Position numbers and translations under genes: made by a program. Under the pieces are notes generated by a model that was not told the DNA's origin, ran no database searches, and was given only the letters and a program-made list of their open reading frames with translations. A stretch of DNA of 32,521 bases from Clostridia bacterium (GTDB lineage Bacteria > Bacillota > Clostridia > Oscillospirales > Acutalibacteraceae), in the NCBI GenBank assembly GCA_017468425.1, contig JAFUIO010000040.1, forward strand, positions 1-32,521. The letters are read 5' to 3'. Positions 32,092 to 32,521 of the stretch are shown in pieces. Every line of letters begins with the position of its first letter. Position 1 is the first letter of the stretch.

Positions 32092-32389
32092 TTTTCGAAA
32101 AAAAGAAAGGATGTACCCTGTTTTGAATAACTCTTTCAGACTTGACGGTGAACATCAGACAATTACTTCAGTTGTTCTGAATGCATTTACCGATGCTATT
32201 GATACGCCTTCGCATAGCAACTGTCAAAAAAGAAAATGCCATCTGTGTTTTCTCGTCCAAAACACATCGGCTTTTACATTTTTAAGATGAGAAAGTTTTT
32301 TACGGAACGTCGCAAACCGCTTTTCTCTACGACGTTAAATCAAATGCATATAATTTCAGGTGTGGACGGAGTCCACCCACACTGAAACT
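32092..32389. other. Degenerate region before the IS, possible gene fragment
   Basis: About 300 bp without a full gene. A frame with codon use like real genes begins at TTG 32123 (AAAGGATG upstream), reads NNSFRLDGEHQTITSVVLN then AFTDAIDTPSHS, and loses coding character before its stop at 32290. It may be the 5' remnant of a gene cut by IS activity. Hairpins are TGTGTTTT/AAAACACA (32244-32266), AACGTCG/CGACGTT (32307-32337 area) and GTGGAC/GTCCAC (32362-32376). Confidence 0.35.
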
Positions 32390-32521
32390 TGTCAAGATTA
32401 GTGGACAGATAAAAGAGTGAAAAAATGATTCGGAATACGATAACCAATACCTGAATGCAGTCTTGATGAATTGTAGTAAAGTTCGATGTAATCAACTATT
32501 GTTCGTGATGCCTCATCGAAT
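32390..32521 (-). mobile_element. IS3-family element, 3' end (partial)
   Basis: The window ends inside a second IS3-family end. Reading plus inward from 32390: TGTCAAGATT, then AGTGGACAGATAAAAGAGT, matching the left-hand end at 1-134 as its terminal inverted repeat. The transposase stop codon (32398-32400) lies within it, which supports TG 32390 as the boundary. The element continues to the right of the window. Confidence 0.75.
32398..32521 (-). CDS. IS3-family transposase orfB, C-terminal fragment
   Basis: The last 40 codons of an IS3 transposase. The reading frame gives VDYIELYYNSSRLHSGIGY and then RIPNHFF, the C-terminal rve (DDE) segment seen in IS3 orfB as YIxxYNxxRxHSxLGYxxP. This end includes the region after the catalytic Glu; the DDE residues themselves lie beyond the window. 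It is cut by the window edge. Confidence 0.85.
   Translation of the reverse strand, partial: FDEASRTIVDYIELYYNSSRLHSGIGYRIPNHFFTLLSVH

Noticed and set aside
32084..32290. A 68-codon gene after the second phosphoesterase
   Set aside because: The proposed start overlaps the upstream stop and the end loses coding character. It is reported only as a possible fragment.

Overview
The window looks like a chromosomal segment of a low-to-medium GC Gram-positive anaerobe. It most resembles a gut or rumen Clostridia member (Oscillospiraceae/Ruminococcaceae type), which is inferred from gene style rather than from a marker gene. Shine-Dalgarno sites are strong AGGAGG types and promoters resemble sigma-A sites. 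Secreted proteins carry Gram-positive signal peptides, BspA-like leucine-rich repeats, MBG/Ig-like modules and DUF6273. No rRNA, tRNA, CRISPR array, phage or plasmid gene was seen. Both ends lie inside IS3-family elements in the same orientation, with about 130 bp of element at each end. The left end carries the start of orfA and the right end carries the end of the transposase, so the window probably is a whole contig broken at a repeated IS.

Region 1 (0.2-11.6 kb) is a cell-surface locus. It starts with a 1369-residue secreted protein that has about eleven 67-residue helical repeats. A minus-strand surface-signalling module follows: an ECF sigma factor, an overlapping membrane protein with Ig-like ectodomain (probable anti-sigma), a giant LRR surface protein, a small membrane-anchored protein and a secreted beta-solenoid-like protein. 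A 30-bp element with 27 identical bases lies upstream of both the sigma gene and the last two genes, which predicts an autoregulated local regulon.

Region 2 (11.7-13.4 kb) holds an ADP-ribosylglycohydrolase gene behind two near-duplicate promoters. Next comes a SAM-I (S-box) riboswitch with an intrinsic terminator and a ribosome-binding-site hairpin, controlling an unrecognised 89-residue protein.

Region 3 (13.4-19.9 kb, minus strand) is a five-gene run: an OGA-type GNAT acetyltransferase, an unassigned 403-residue protein, CMP-Kdo synthetase (kdsB), a cytoplasmic BNR/sialidase-fold protein and an unassigned polytopic membrane protein. A terminator separates these from an FAD-dependent oxidoreductase. 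kdsB is unexpected in a Gram-positive setting, and this run is the best candidate for an undescribed sugar-acid pathway.

Region 4 (20-32 kb) is a carbohydrate-enzyme neighbourhood. It has a secreted GH28/GH49-like beta-helix enzyme, a YeiH-family transporter, two metallophosphoesterases, a membrane-anchored protein with a DnaJ-like zinc motif outside the cell, a secreted DUF6273-GH5 fusion, and a cytoplasmic pair (beta-helix enzyme plus clan GH-A hydrolase). Several secreted proteins share an aromatic, amphipathic FF..IF..FF tail. In the GH5 protein that tail lies in the middle, as if marking an old C-terminus.
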